This document shows positions 36,965 to 46,235 of a stretch of DNA of 64,000 nucleotides, in pieces; position 1 is the first letter of the stretch; every line of letters starts with the position of its first letter. The position numbers and the translations under genes were made by a program. The stretch spans positions 148,065 to 212,064 of the forward strand of contig JAIQGL010000005.1 of the NCBI GenBank assembly GCA_020072585.1, in the 5' to 3' direction. The stretch is from Terriglobia bacterium (lineage in GTDB: Bacteria > Acidobacteriota > Terriglobia > Terriglobales > Acidobacteriaceae). The notes beneath the pieces are model-generated. The model saw only the letters and a program-made list of their open reading frames with translations, was not told the DNA's origin and did no database searches.

Positions 36965-38017
36965 ATGACGATCAGGCGGTGCAAGCGGATATTGACGCTG
37001 TTTGCCATCCTGATCGCGGTTTTGCTGGCCATGCAAGCCTACTCGCGAACACTTCCCGCCACTGTCTCTGCGCCGGTTTCACTCGGCGCTGTTGAATACC
37101 TGGGATCACTTCGCACCCCAGCGGACGTGAAAGGCAAACCTTCTGGCTTCAAACGGTTCGTCAACAAGGCCCTGGGGCTTGACGACGACCGCCGCGGGAT
37201 GGTGATGCCGCATGGCGTGGCCGTGGATGCGCGCGGTCGCGTGCTGGTGGCTGACACCAGAGGTCAGGTTGTCCACATGTTTGACGCCGCAGGGCGCCAG
37301 TATAAACAGATTCACCCGCCCGCATCCGATCCTTTTCTTTCGCCGATTGCTGTCGCACTGGATAGCCAGGGCCGGATTTATGTGACCGACTCAGGCCGCG
37401 CACTGATTTTTGTATTTCGTCCGGACGGAAAATTCCTGAAGACGCTTGGCGCGCTGGGCAAAAATGAAACCCTCTTCAAGCGCTGCACTGGACTCGCCAT
37501 CGATGTCAGCAAAGACCTGCTCTATGTAGTCGATACCACTGCCATGCGCGTATTGGTGCTTACCGTGGATGGAAAAGTTGTGGACCGCTTTGGCAAGCCT
37601 GGCGATGGCCCGGTTGAGTTCAACTATCCCACGCATATAACCGTCGCGTCTGATGGTTCGCTCTGGATTGTTGACTCACTCAATTTCCGCGTGCAACACC
37701 TGGACGCATCCGGCAAATTTATTTCCACGTTTGGCGGCCTGGGAGACCGGCCCGGCGAATTCGATAAGCCGAAAGGAATTGCGGTGGACCATCAGGGCCG
37801 GATCATGGTGGTGGAAGGCCGCTTTGACCGGGTCCAGACCTTCGACGACAAAGGGCAGATGGTGTTTTCCTTTGGCAGTACTGGAAGTGCGCCGGGCGAA
37901 TTTTTTCTTCCCGCTGGAATCGCGCTTGGCCAGGACGGCAAAATCTACGTTGCGGACAGCCAGAATGGGCGTGTGGAAATTTTTCGCCTGAGCACAGCCA
38001 TTCAGGAGGGCCGCTAG
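36965..38017 (+). CDS. Secreted NHL-repeat six-bladed beta-propeller, second copy
   Basis: 350 residues from ATG 36965 (GAGGTGATG upstream; a GTG one codon earlier is possible). A signal or anchor (LTLFAILIAVLLAMQAYS) is followed by six NHL blades: MPHGVAVDARGRVLVADT, SPIAVALDSQGRIYVTDS, TGLAIDVSKDLLYVVDT, YPTHITVASDGSLWIVDS, KPKGIAVDHQGRIMVVEG and LPAGIALGQDGKIYVADS. It is related to the first propeller, including the phrase GDRPGEF before blade five. It starts 18 bases after the barrel gene and ends one base before the 12-haem cytochrome gene, so all three are translated from one message. Confidence 0.88.
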   Translation: MTIRRCKRILTLFAILIAVLLAMQAYSRTLPATVSAPVSLGAVEYLGSLRTPADVKGKPSGFKRFVNKALGLDDDRRGMVMPHGVAVDARGRVLVADTRGQVVHMFDAAGRQYKQIHPPASDPFLSPIAVALDSQGRIYVTDSGRALIFVFRPDGKFLKTLGALGKNETLFKRCTGLAIDVSKDLLYVVDTTAMRVLVLTVDGKVVDRFGKPGDGPVEFNYPTHITVASDGSLWIVDSLNFRVQHLDASGKFISTFGGLGDRPGEFDKPKGIAVDHQGRIMVVEGRFDRVQTFDDKGQMVFSFGSTGSAPGEFFLPAGIALGQDGKIYVADSQNGRVEIFRLSTAIQEGR

Positions 38018-38018
38018 G

Positions 38019-39887
38019 GTGCGAATCAGGGCGGCAATCACGCTCATGTTGCTTGCCGCAATGGCTGCTATCGGGTTGCATGCGCAGAACAACGGCAAAT
38101 CTTCCATCATTAATACGAAACATGACTTCCGCACTTCATCCTCTGCTGCGATACGTTCCGCATCCACCAATGACGCATGTGTCTTCTGCCACACGCCGCA
38201 CAACTCCACTCCGGGAAGCTATTTGTGGAACCATCAGCTTTCCAATCGCAACTTCCCTGTCTATAGCAGCACTACTCTGCAATCGACGATTACGGCCATT
38301 CAGCCGCAGGATACTTCCAAACTCTGCCTGAGCTGCCATGACGGCACCATCGCTCTGGGTGACACCGTAAATGACGGCAGCATTGCATTTGCTCAGGGCA
38401 ATGGCTACACGTTGCCTGCCGCCTCCGCTTCAAACCTTGCCGGCGATCAGACCTTCGCGAATGATCATCCTTTTGGCTTTGTTCCGCAGACTGCGGCGGA
38501 GACTACCAACCCTCCTGCGCTTGATCCCGTCCGACTGGACAAAAGCGGCAAGCTCCAGTGCACAAGCTGCCATGATCCGCATCGAGAAGATGCCGATCCC
38601 ACGACGCGCAAATTTCTTGTCAAATCAAATCAGGCATCGGCGGTATGTCTCTCTTGCCATCAGAAGGCAGGATGGGACAACTCAGCGCACAGCCGTCCGC
38701 CCGACGTTGCCGCTGACCTGCGCTACACGCAGACCCAGGGTGCGCATACCGGATACACCGGAGTGAGAAACAACGGATGTGAAAGCTGCCATCGTCCGCA
38801 CGCGCCGCAAGTGGCGCAGCGCCTGATCAAGAACATGGAAGAGAATGTCTGTTTCCAGTGCCATGATGGTACAGTGGCCAGCCGCAACGTCAAGACTGAC
38901 TTTCTTAGCAAAACTTACAAACATCCTGTGCTGCTGACGCCTTCCATTCATGATGCCGCGGAAGGGCCCACTTCCGCCACACACTCGCTGCCTGAGACCA
39001 GCGTGGGAATGGCACGCCACGCAGAATGCGCTGACTGCCATAACTCACACATGGATACATCCGCCACAGCACAGCCACCGCTGGTAAGCGGCGCACTGGC
39101 AGGAGTGAAGGGACAATCCTCCAGCAATGCATTTCTACCCCAGGCAATCAATGAGTATGAAGTTTGTTTCAAATGCCATGGCGACAGCGCCAACAAACCA
39201 CAGCCACTCGACAAGGGCACGGCAGGAATTGGATTCGGCAGAAATCCCCAACGCCAATATGACGCGGGCAATCTTAACGCCTTCAATACCCGTGCCGAGT
39301 TCACTCTGAGCAGCTCATTCCATCCCGTTGCACGGGCAAGAAATCTTTCCGTGGCTGAAGTCCCGAGTCTGCGCAGCACAGTCATAAACTCCGGTGGCGC
39401 TCCCATAAGCAATCGACCGCTTTCCAGCGGCAGCCAGATCTATTGCACTGATTGCCACAACAGTGACACAGGAAGAAATCTGGGTACTTTCAGCAGCGCA
39501 CCCAGTGGCCCCCACGGCTCGAACATCGCGCACCTGCTGGAGCGCTCCAGCGTGATGGAGCCAGCACCCGCGGCGCCCGGAAGCGGATCAGGGATTTCCT
39601 ACACGCTGGCTAACAATACTTTGTGCGACAAGTGCCATGACGTGCAGAACAGCGTGCTTGCCGATCGCAGCTTCAGAAGACACAACCTTCACGTAGTGGG
39701 TCAGAGGGCGGCATGCTCCACCTGCCATGACCCGCACGCGTCGCAGTCACCCATGCTGGTGAACTTTGATCTGAGCGTTGTGGCTCCAAACAGCCGCGGC
39801 GTTTTGCAATTTACTCGTACCAGTCCAGGGCATGGAACTTGTTCCCTGCGCTGCCATGGAGAGGACCACAACAATCTTTCTTACTGA
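38019..39887 (+). CDS. Secreted twelve-haem c-type cytochrome
   Basis: 622 residues from GTG 38019; GGAGGG lies 9 bases upstream within the end of the previous gene. A signal peptide (ITLMLLAAMAAIGLHAQ) precedes eleven CXXCH motifs (CVFCH, CLSCH, CTSCH, CLSCH, CESCH, CFQCH, CADCH, CFKCH, CTDCH, CDKCH, CSTCH) and one final CX3CH (CSLRCH). Many motifs continue as CHDPH, CHDGT or CHRPH, so distal His ligands are likely. Size and haem count suit the outer or surface end of an electron conduit. It shares its N-terminal pattern with the four-haem protein at 34312. Confidence 0.93.
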   Translation: MRIRAAITLMLLAAMAAIGLHAQNNGKSSIINTKHDFRTSSSAAIRSASTNDACVFCHTPHNSTPGSYLWNHQLSNRNFPVYSSTTLQSTITAIQPQDTSKLCLSCHDGTIALGDTVNDGSIAFAQGNGYTLPAASASNLAGDQTFANDHPFGFVPQTAAETTNPPALDPVRLDKSGKLQCTSCHDPHREDADPTTRKFLVKSNQASAVCLSCHQKAGWDNSAHSRPPDVAADLRYTQTQGAHTGYTGVRNNGCESCHRPHAPQVAQRLIKNMEENVCFQCHDGTVASRNVKTDFLSKTYKHPVLLTPSIHDAAEGPTSATHSLPETSVGMARHAECADCHNSHMDTSATAQPPLVSGALAGVKGQSSSNAFLPQAINEYEVCFKCHGDSANKPQPLDKGTAGIGFGRNPQRQYDAGNLNAFNTRAEFTLSSSFHPVARARNLSVAEVPSLRSTVINSGGAPISNRPLSSGSQIYCTDCHNSDTGRNLGTFSSAPSGPHGSNIAHLLERSSVMEPAPAAPGSGSGISYTLANNTLCDKCHDVQNSVLADRSFRRHNLHVVGQRAACSTCHDPHASQSPMLVNFDLSVVAPNSRGVLQFTRTSPGHGTCSLRCHGEDHNNLSY

Positions 39888-39915
39888 TCTTTATTTGGAT
39901 TCTTGAGGAGAAGTT

Positions 39916-40671
39916 ATGAAAAAAATAGCATTGGTCATACTCATAGTGCTTCTGCTGCTGGCGACCGTCGCGATTGCGATGATCGGCCGTTCTTCAGTTG
40001 CTCCAACCCCAATGGGTAGCGTTGGCGTGTCTCAGGCCGGCTTTGGGCCGCGATGGCTTGCCGGAATGCGGACGCATTTCACCAGCGGCAAGGCGGAGAT
40101 GCAGCATGCGCTGGATGCAAAGAAGGCAGCGAGCAGCTTTCGCATGACCACGCTTCTCCATCTACATCCTGGCCGACCTCTGGAAACCGTGGTTGAAGTT
40201 TCCTGCCCTGACCGAGAACGGTTCACCACGACGATTGGCGATCGTGCCTTTCATGCTGTACGCATCGGTGGCAAAGCCTACACAGAACAGCAGGATGGCA
40301 CATGGATGGTGCAGGAAACCAATCCCACCGGATGGGCGCCCTGTGGCGAAAATCCAGGCGAGCCAGCACCCTGGGCTGTAATGAATGAAGGCCGCGACCC
40401 CTCTGCCGTGCTGGCGAAAATGGCGGACCACGCAGAATTCGTTCGTGGAGCTTTTGTGGCTACCCCAAACGGCAATTGCCAGCAATGGACCGTGACCTTA
40501 AAGCTGCCCGGAGGTGCATCGCACGGCCACGGCGCGAATGGGCTTAACTACACCGTCTGCCTTGATCCCGGACAGCACCTGCCAGTCGCAGTCAGCATGG
40601 GGACCGGCGGCATGGTTACCAGCTACTCAGATTGGACTAAACCAATTCAGATTGAAGCGCCAAAAATGTAA
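39916..40671 (+). CDS. Membrane-anchored protein of unknown function closing the cytochrome cluster
   Basis: 251 residues with a strong ribosome site (GAGGAGAAG) and an N-terminal hydrophobic segment (ALVILIVLLLLATVAIAMIG), so anchored or exported. The soluble part has a beta pattern (RMTTLLHLHPGRPLETVVEV, GDRAFHAVRIGGKAYTEQQ, QQWTVTLKLPGGAS) that recalls LolA/LppX-like half-barrels, but I cannot assign a family. Three or four Cys residues (SCPDRE, APCGENPG, GNCQQW, YTVCLD) could form disulphides. It starts 28 bases after the 12-haem gene and is the last gene in this direction, so it probably belongs to the same unit. Confidence 0.7.
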   Translation: MKKIALVILIVLLLLATVAIAMIGRSSVAPTPMGSVGVSQAGFGPRWLAGMRTHFTSGKAEMQHALDAKKAASSFRMTTLLHLHPGRPLETVVEVSCPDRERFTTTIGDRAFHAVRIGGKAYTEQQDGTWMVQETNPTGWAPCGENPGEPAPWAVMNEGRDPSAVLAKMADHAEFVRGAFVATPNGNCQQWTVTLKLPGGASHGHGANGLNYTVCLDPGQHLPVAVSMGTGGMVTSYSDWTKPIQIEAPKM

Positions 40672-40764
40672 GAAAGAACATTGCTGCTAGCAAAGCTAAA
40701 TTCCACGCGTGTTTTCCATGGATAAGCGTTGCCTCTCCGCCAATATCTGGGGCAGGACCCGAGC

Positions 40765-41559
40765 TCAGCGGGACGCCATTGGTCTGCGTGGCTGGGCGCT
40801 TAAGGCGCCTAGGAGATCATGTCGAAGCGCGGTAATAAACCCTGAGTCTGAACGATGAATAAAAAAGTGGTCTCCCGGGAATTTCCGTACCGTGCAAGTC
40901 GCACTCGTTTCTTTTTCCCAGGCATGCAGGTTTTCCTGGGGTACTTGAGTGTCCTCTATTCCACCATAGATTGTGAAAGGGCAGCAGAGAGGCTGATCAG
41001 GAACATACTCGTACGTATCAACGATTTCAAAATCGGCCCTGAGCACTGGCAGAAACATCTGCCTCAACTCAGGATTGTCAAACAATTCTTGCGGCGTTCC
41101 ATTCAGCTCTCTCAGCCGTTCGATGAGCTTTTCCTCTGGGAGGTTGAAGCTTTTCCGCTCAGGACTGGATGTCTGGGGAGGGTTGCGGCCTGATAAAAAA
41201 AGCTGGAGTGGTTCAGGTGCCTGCCTTTTGCGAAGTTCCCGGGCGAGTTCAAAGGCCAGGAGTCCCCCCATGCTATGTCCATAGAAGGCAAACGGATGCC
41301 GTGCCTCGTTTACGATAGCATTCGCGATTGCTTCCACCAGCGGCTGCAGTTGCCGGAATGGTTCCTCACGCATCCGCATACCTCGACCTGGTAAATGTAC
41401 CAGGCAAAGATTTATTTCTGCTGGAAACCGCCGTTGCCAACCCCTGAATACCTGCGCGTTCCCGCCCGCGTAGGGAAAACAAAATAGCTGAAGCGAATGG
41501 TTGTGAAGGGGCAAACAGTATTCAAACCAGTGAGAGCGGCGGGAAGGTTGGCTCGTCAT
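40765..41559 (-). CDS. Type II thioesterase of the NRPS cluster
   Basis: 264 residues from the ATG at 41559, which has AGGA upstream; a longer open frame to 41646 would overlap the next gene. Family features: LQLFCFPYAGGNAQVFRGW, VHLPGRGMRMREEPF, the nucleophile GHSMGG, the Asp region YGGIEDTQVP, and the His in FPGDHFFIH. Type II thioesterases act in trans to free carrier proteins loaded with wrong or stalled groups. It is convergent with the cytochrome cluster and is the outermost gene of the peptide cluster on this side. Confidence 0.92.
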   Translation of the reverse strand: MTSQPSRRSHWFEYCLPLHNHSLQLFCFPYAGGNAQVFRGWQRRFPAEINLCLVHLPGRGMRMREEPFRQLQPLVEAIANAIVNEARHPFAFYGHSMGGLLAFELARELRKRQAPEPLQLFLSGRNPPQTSSPERKSFNLPEEKLIERLRELNGTPQELFDNPELRQMFLPVLRADFEIVDTYEYVPDQPLCCPFTIYGGIEDTQVPQENLHAWEKETSATCTVRKFPGDHFFIHRSDSGFITALRHDLLGALSAQPRRPMASR

Positions 41560-41611
41560 AAAGTCCTGTATGGGGTTTCTGAAAACGAATTGTGTAATGG
41601 TAGTGGCATTT

Positions 41612-43099
41612 TCATGCGGAACGCCCGGTATTTCCCCGATAAGCACTGCCTATTCGTACCTGCTTGAAGCGCACCGGCACGGCGCCGTGTCCAGTGCCCA
41701 ATTCCTGGCGTGGTTGGCCTTTGCCGCAATTGGGTAAGCCCCACATCGTCCATTCATCGTCTGAGCACACGGCATCGATTGAGTTCCAGAATTCTATCGT
41801 ATTGCCTGAATAAGAAGGATTCTTAAATATGCGTCCCAGTTTGCCGCCTTTGATTTCCCAGCCAATTTCACAGCCAAACTGGAAATTGTAACGCTTGTCA
41901 TCGATGGACCAGGAACGGTTCGTGTCCATAAAAATACCCCGGTCTGTATCTGCCACGAGTTGATCAAGAGTCAGCGGTGTCTCACCAGGCACAATGCTGA
42001 TATTGGTCATCCGGATGATGGGGACACGGTTCCAGGACTCCGCCCGCATCGCTCCATTGGAACCAGCTTCTCCCATGTGATGGGCAGTCTCACGAGAGGA
42101 AATGAATCCGGTAAATATCCCGTTACGGATGATGGGCGTGCATTGCGCTCTCACACCTTCATCATCATAAGCAAACGTCCCCATGCCGGTGCCCTGCTCT
42201 TCCGTAGCGTCGGCAACGACGTTAAGAATCTCGCTCCCATATCTCAGTGCCCGCAACTTATCCACAGCTAGAAATGAAGTGCCCGCAAAATTCGCCTCGC
42301 TCCCCAGCACTCTGTCCAGCTCAACTGCGTGACCGATGGATTCGTGAATTTGCAGGCCCAATTGAGAAGAACCGAGTATTAGAGACATTTTCCCTTCCGG
42401 ACATTGAACCGCGTCATGGAGAGCAACGGCCTGTTCCGCGATTGGCCGTGCATTCTCAACCAATTTCAATTCTTCTATAAACTCATATCCTTTATTCTGA
42501 TAGTTACCGCCAAAGCAGTTGGGGAAAGACCGTCTTTGAATCTCGGCTCCCTTAAATGAATACGCAACAAAGCCCGCTCCCGTGGTAAATCTAACTTGGT
42601 GAACATCCGAGCCTTCTGTATTGTAAAACCACTGTTCATGGCGCCTTAATAGAAGATTTGTTTCCGCCAGAGTCACTCCTTTCACACTCAGCAGTTCCCT
42701 CTCCACTCTTACCAGCAGGTCAAGATTTTCCTCAATGGAGGTCTTCAGGGGGTCGATTTGACAGGGACTGGACCAGGACATGCACGCGGACTGCTCTGCG
42801 CGCAGCTCAATTCGAGAGCTACGTCCTCTGGAAGAAGAAGCCGCAAACTCAACCGCACGCAGTGATGTCTGGTTGACCGACTCTCGCGACAGGTCCTGCG
42901 TTGCGGCAAAACCCCATGCACCATCCACCAAAACACGAATGCCCACACCAAGTGACTCATCCGTACGGGCAACCCCGATTCTGCCGTTTCTTGTCGATAA
43001 CTTTCTCTGTCTGAAATCGACGATTCTCACATCAGCATATTGCGCGCTGGAGCAATGAATCGTATCCAGGGCCCACCCGGCAATTTCCTTGAAGCTCAT
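41612..43099 (-). CDS. tldD: TldD-family metalloprotease
   Basis: 495 residues. The TldD zinc motif HESIGH (H252, E253, H257) is present, with the usual sequence after it (AVELDRVLGSEANFAGTSF) and family blocks YADVRIVDFRQRKLSTRNG, TEEQGTGMGTFAYDDEG and RAESWNRVPIIRMTNI. In known systems TldD works as a heterodimer with TldE/PmbA and cleaves unfolded peptides, for example in microcin B17 maturation. No TldE gene is visible in this window. Its position between the thioesterase and the exporter suggests a job in processing or protection within the peptide pathway, which is inference. The C-terminal end (about 470-495) looks unusual. Confidence 0.9.
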   Translation of the reverse strand: MSFKEIAGWALDTIHCSSAQYADVRIVDFRQRKLSTRNGRIGVARTDESLGVGIRVLVDGAWGFAATQDLSRESVNQTSLRAVEFAASSSRGRSSRIELRAEQSACMSWSSPCQIDPLKTSIEENLDLLVRVERELLSVKGVTLAETNLLLRRHEQWFYNTEGSDVHQVRFTTGAGFVAYSFKGAEIQRRSFPNCFGGNYQNKGYEFIEELKLVENARPIAEQAVALHDAVQCPEGKMSLILGSSQLGLQIHESIGHAVELDRVLGSEANFAGTSFLAVDKLRALRYGSEILNVVADATEEQGTGMGTFAYDDEGVRAQCTPIIRNGIFTGFISSRETAHHMGEAGSNGAMRAESWNRVPIIRMTNISIVPGETPLTLDQLVADTDRGIFMDTNRSWSIDDKRYNFQFGCEIGWEIKGGKLGRIFKNPSYSGNTIEFWNSIDAVCSDDEWTMWGLPNCGKGQPRQELGTGHGAVPVRFKQVRIGSAYRGNTGRSA

Positions 43100-43246
43100 G
43101 CATCTCCATAAACCAGTTATCTGACCACCGAAAAGTCATCATTTTTACAGACGACCAGTCTGCAAGATCCTGTGATGTGGGCTAATCTATCGAGCAAAGA
43201 AGCCTTTCTGGCTCGCTCCATCATCCACAAAGTAGCGCTTTCTCAC

Positions 43247-44935
43247 CTAAACGACTGGGGCAGGAGTGTCTCTTGGATAATCGGAACTCTGTGGCTTTCC
43301 ATCCCATTCAATCTGGCCGTTCTCTAGCCTGATCAACCTGTCAGCCACCCCGTAGTAGCGGTCGTCATGGGAAATAACCAATACCGTCTTTTGTCTGGAT
43401 TTCAGCTCCGGAAGAATACGATGATAGAAAATCTGTTTGAACACCGGGTCCTGGTCCGCAGCCCATTCGTCAAAAACATAGAAGGAGCGGTCTTCCAAAT
43501 ACGCAGCAAGAAGGGCCAGCCGCTTGCGCTGCCCTTGTGACAGTTCAATGCCTGATAATTTCCCATCGTTTATCTGAACCTTGTGACTGAGTTGCAATCT
43601 GTTGAGGTAATCGGGCGCTCTCGTCTCGACATCCCGTTTGTCCAGACCATAAAGGTTCTCAAAAAGATAAAAATCAAAAAAAACCACGGAAAAATTCTGT
43701 CGATAATCATCTCGGTTTTCCGCGGTAATCGTTTTTCCATCAAGATAGATCTGTCCGGCTTCCGGCTCATACAATCCCATCAGGATCTTTGCTAATGTGG
43801 TTTTTCCACTGCCGTTGCCGCCGGTGAGAAACACCAGCTCTCCGCGCTCAAACACAAGGTCCAGTGGACCGAGGCAAAAGTCTCCAGGCCTTCCGTCATG
43901 CCGATAAATATGAGAGACGCCTGCCAGTTCAACTCTTTGCCACCGCTCATCGCTCGCGCTGGCCCCTGGCGTTTCAGCTGGGACTTTGGCCAGTGACAAA
44001 CCAAGATTTTCAACCTTCCTTGCAGCAACGGTTGCCTTTCCTAAGACCGGCAACATGCTCAAAATCAGAGTAAGCGGAGAGATCATGAAAAGGATAGTAA
44101 GGGTATAACCAATCATCGCTTCCCGGTTTACCGCCACGAACAGCGGAGTAAAGAACATGACCAGTCCGATAAAAATGAAAAAAAGAATCTGTCCCCACTG
44201 TGAACTAGCCGCTGCCACAATATTTGCCTTGTTGCCAAATCGACGAAGCTCCCCGGCTGCCGGCCTTAACTCAAGGGAGAGAAAATCATCGCGGCGCGCC
44301 CGGTTCAGCTTGAGCTCCTTCGCACCGCCTGTCAGGGCGCGCAGGGCCTTAAAGAACAAGTCATGCGCCTCGCGCATCAAACGGAAATATTCCAGCTCCT
44401 TCAGCACAGGCATGCGATAGGTGGCAATGCCAACGCTCATATACAACATCACCAGCAGCAGCAACGAACCAGACAGCCATCCCAGATATGCAAGACAGCC
44501 AGCCATGATAGCCAGTTGAATCAATAAAATTGGAAGGCTGCCAATCGCCACAGTAACTGCCGGTATGTCGTCAGTAATCGCAGCCAGGAGCTTGTGAGCG
44601 CCCATTTCTTCAAGAAATCGATAAGGAGCAGTGAGAGCCTGCCCCGAAAGTTCCATTTGCAAATCTTCTGCAGCCTGTGTGCTCAAGCGAACCACAAAGG
44701 CCTGGGATATAAATCCGCATGTCGGAACAACAACACACAAGGCAAAAAACACTACCGCCATTCGCCGCGACGCACCACCGCTACTCAAAACGGCATTGGC
44801 CACGGCAATAAGTCCCGTGCTTCCAAAGCCTGCGATTGACCCGGTAACTATCGCCACGACAACCTTAGCGCGAGACCCTCTCACACCCTTTGACCATCTG
44901 AGCAGTACAAAAAAGAGGTGAAGAATATCTTTCAT
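43247..44935 (-). CDS. Cyclic-peptide-export ABC transporter (PvdE/SyrD type)
   Basis: 562 residues. Six predicted helices occupy about residues 1-310 (VVVAIVTGSIAGFGSTGLIAVA, LFFIFIGLVMFFTPLFVAV), followed by an ATP-binding domain with Walker A (LTGGNGSGKTTLAK), signature LSQGQRKRL, Walker B with Glu (FYVFDEWAADQDPVF) and the switch His (VISHDDRYY). The fused membrane-ATPase layout and the 'DEWAADQDP' phrase are typical of exporters in pyoverdine- and syringomycin-type clusters. It probably exports the product or a precursor across the inner membrane. It is the first minus-strand gene left of the divergent control region. Confidence 0.93.
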   Translation of the reverse strand: MKDILHLFFVLLRWSKGVRGSRAKVVVAIVTGSIAGFGSTGLIAVANAVLSSGGASRRMAVVFFALCVVVPTCGFISQAFVVRLSTQAAEDLQMELSGQALTAPYRFLEEMGAHKLLAAITDDIPAVTVAIGSLPILLIQLAIMAGCLAYLGWLSGSLLLLVMLYMSVGIATYRMPVLKELEYFRLMREAHDLFFKALRALTGGAKELKLNRARRDDFLSLELRPAAGELRRFGNKANIVAAASSQWGQILFFIFIGLVMFFTPLFVAVNREAMIGYTLTILFMISPLTLILSMLPVLGKATVAARKVENLGLSLAKVPAETPGASASDERWQRVELAGVSHIYRHDGRPGDFCLGPLDLVFERGELVFLTGGNGSGKTTLAKILMGLYEPEAGQIYLDGKTITAENRDDYRQNFSVVFFDFYLFENLYGLDKRDVETRAPDYLNRLQLSHKVQINDGKLSGIELSQGQRKRLALLAAYLEDRSFYVFDEWAADQDPVFKQIFYHRILPELKSRQKTVLVISHDDRYYGVADRLIRLENGQIEWDGKPQSSDYPRDTPAPVV

Positions 44936-45176
44936 CCCATGTCCTTGTCGGTTTAAACGCTGCCGGGGCGCTTGTATGCGCTACATAAATCTTTTCATCC
45001 AGCAACCAGCAACTATGCGGACTACATTGTATTCGGTTGCAGCGTATTTGCGCACTGAAAATCAACATTACTCATCTCGGCGCCCATGCTGTGACTAACA
45101 TGAACTAAGTTATGGTGCACCTCATGCCGCAGATGCTGCTAGCAGCAATCCAGCAATGCATGACCATGCTTATTGA

Positions 45177-45234
45177 AGCAGTCCCGTTTTGGAACATATC
45201 GTTCCACTATTGCTTTGCAGCAGTTCCATTTTGG
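45177..45234. promoter_or_regulatory. Perfect dyad and direct repeats in the divergent NRPS promoter region
   Basis: The 401-base space between the exporter and the aldolase gene holds no gene. It contains a perfect dyad, TGGAAC-ATATC-GTTCCA (45190-45206), and two direct repeats, AGCAGTCCCGTTTTGG (45177-45192) and AGCAGTTCCATTTTGG (45219-45234; 14 of 16 bases match), spaced 42 bases or about four helical turns. This looks like an operator for a dimeric regulator. No regulator gene is visible in the window. Confidence 0.45.
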
Positions 45235-45336
45235 TTATGCAATTTTATCAAACTACAACAAATACAGCGCTGACTTGCTTGAACTATGAATGCTGAGCAT
45301 ACTATAATTTCGCCCTTAAGTATTGCTGGGAGCAAC

Positions 45337-46080
45337 ATGAAATACTGGTTCAAGCGCCTGATAAACATGTGCGTTGGAACGGCATCCAGCAGCCACTCAT
45401 CCAACGGCATCCAATCGCAGCGTCTTAGTGACTCTGACACGGAGTACACAAAAGAAATAGTGCATTTCGGCAGGCTCCTGCACTTGAAATCATTTGTAGC
45501 CGCCACGGATGGCAATCTTTCAGTACGGCTGGACGACCAGCGGATTCTCGCGAGCCCTTCGGGGGTTTCCAAGGGAAGTATGCAACCCGAAGATCCGGTC
45601 ATGGTTGACAACAATGGCGTTAAATTGGCGGGAAAACGCAATGTCTCGAGTGAAATCGACATGCATTTGACCATTTACAGGCTCCGCCCCGACGTTCGTG
45701 CCGTAGTACATGCCCACCCATGCACGGCGACTGGCTTTGCTTCCGCGGGTATCCCGCTGGATCAGCCTTTATGCTCTGAAATCTTAATGACTTTAGGCTC
45801 CGTTCCGCTGGCGCCGTATGGAACAACCGGTACTCCGGAACTCAGCCAGACGCTGGTGCCATTCATTCCCAACTACAATGCGATCTTAATGGCCAACCAT
45901 GGTGTAGTTGCCTATGGAGCAACCTTGTCTGAAGCCTACCACCGGATGGAAGCAGTCGAGCATTTTGCCAAGATTGCGCTGGTCACACGTCATCTTGGAA
46001 AACAGGCATTATTGGATAATATACAAGTCGAGAAGTTACTGAAGGCAAGAAACCGCTATTTAAACCAGATTGGGACATAG
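45337..46080 (+). CDS. Class II aldolase/adducin-family protein
   Basis: 247 residues from ATG 45337, which has GGGAG five bases upstream; ATG 45286 has no ribosome site. Family features: TDGNLSVRL, LASPSGVSKG, SSEIDMHLTIYRLRPDVRAV, the zinc ligands HAHP, and the third ligand region MANHGVVAYG. Known members are sugar-phosphate aldolases or epimerases and some decarboxylases. The catalytic Glu is plausible in SEIDMH. Within a peptide cluster it could supply or cleave a hydroxylated precursor, but the substrate cannot be deduced. It is the first gene of the plus-strand biosynthetic run. Confidence 0.88.
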   Translation: MKYWFKRLINMCVGTASSSHSSNGIQSQRLSDSDTEYTKEIVHFGRLLHLKSFVAATDGNLSVRLDDQRILASPSGVSKGSMQPEDPVMVDNNGVKLAGKRNVSSEIDMHLTIYRLRPDVRAVVHAHPCTATGFASAGIPLDQPLCSEILMTLGSVPLAPYGTTGTPELSQTLVPFIPNYNAILMANHGVVAYGATLSEAYHRMEAVEHFAKIALVTRHLGKQALLDNIQVEKLLKARNRYLNQIGT

Positions 46081-46235
46081 CGAGTGGTGCCGCTGTGAGA
46101 TGACCGGGCACTAATTTTTCAGTCAATCTAGATTTTTCAGGAATCATGCATCCGAAGAAGTAATCTACTATGGATTGTTTGCTCGGGTGCTTCATTATTA
46201 GCTATAGATATAGTTCATAGACATAAGGAAATAAT

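Noticed and set aside
45207..45674. 155-codon minus-strand frame in the NRPS divergent region
   Set aside because: Antisense to the aldolase gene and crossing the putative operator; no protein features.
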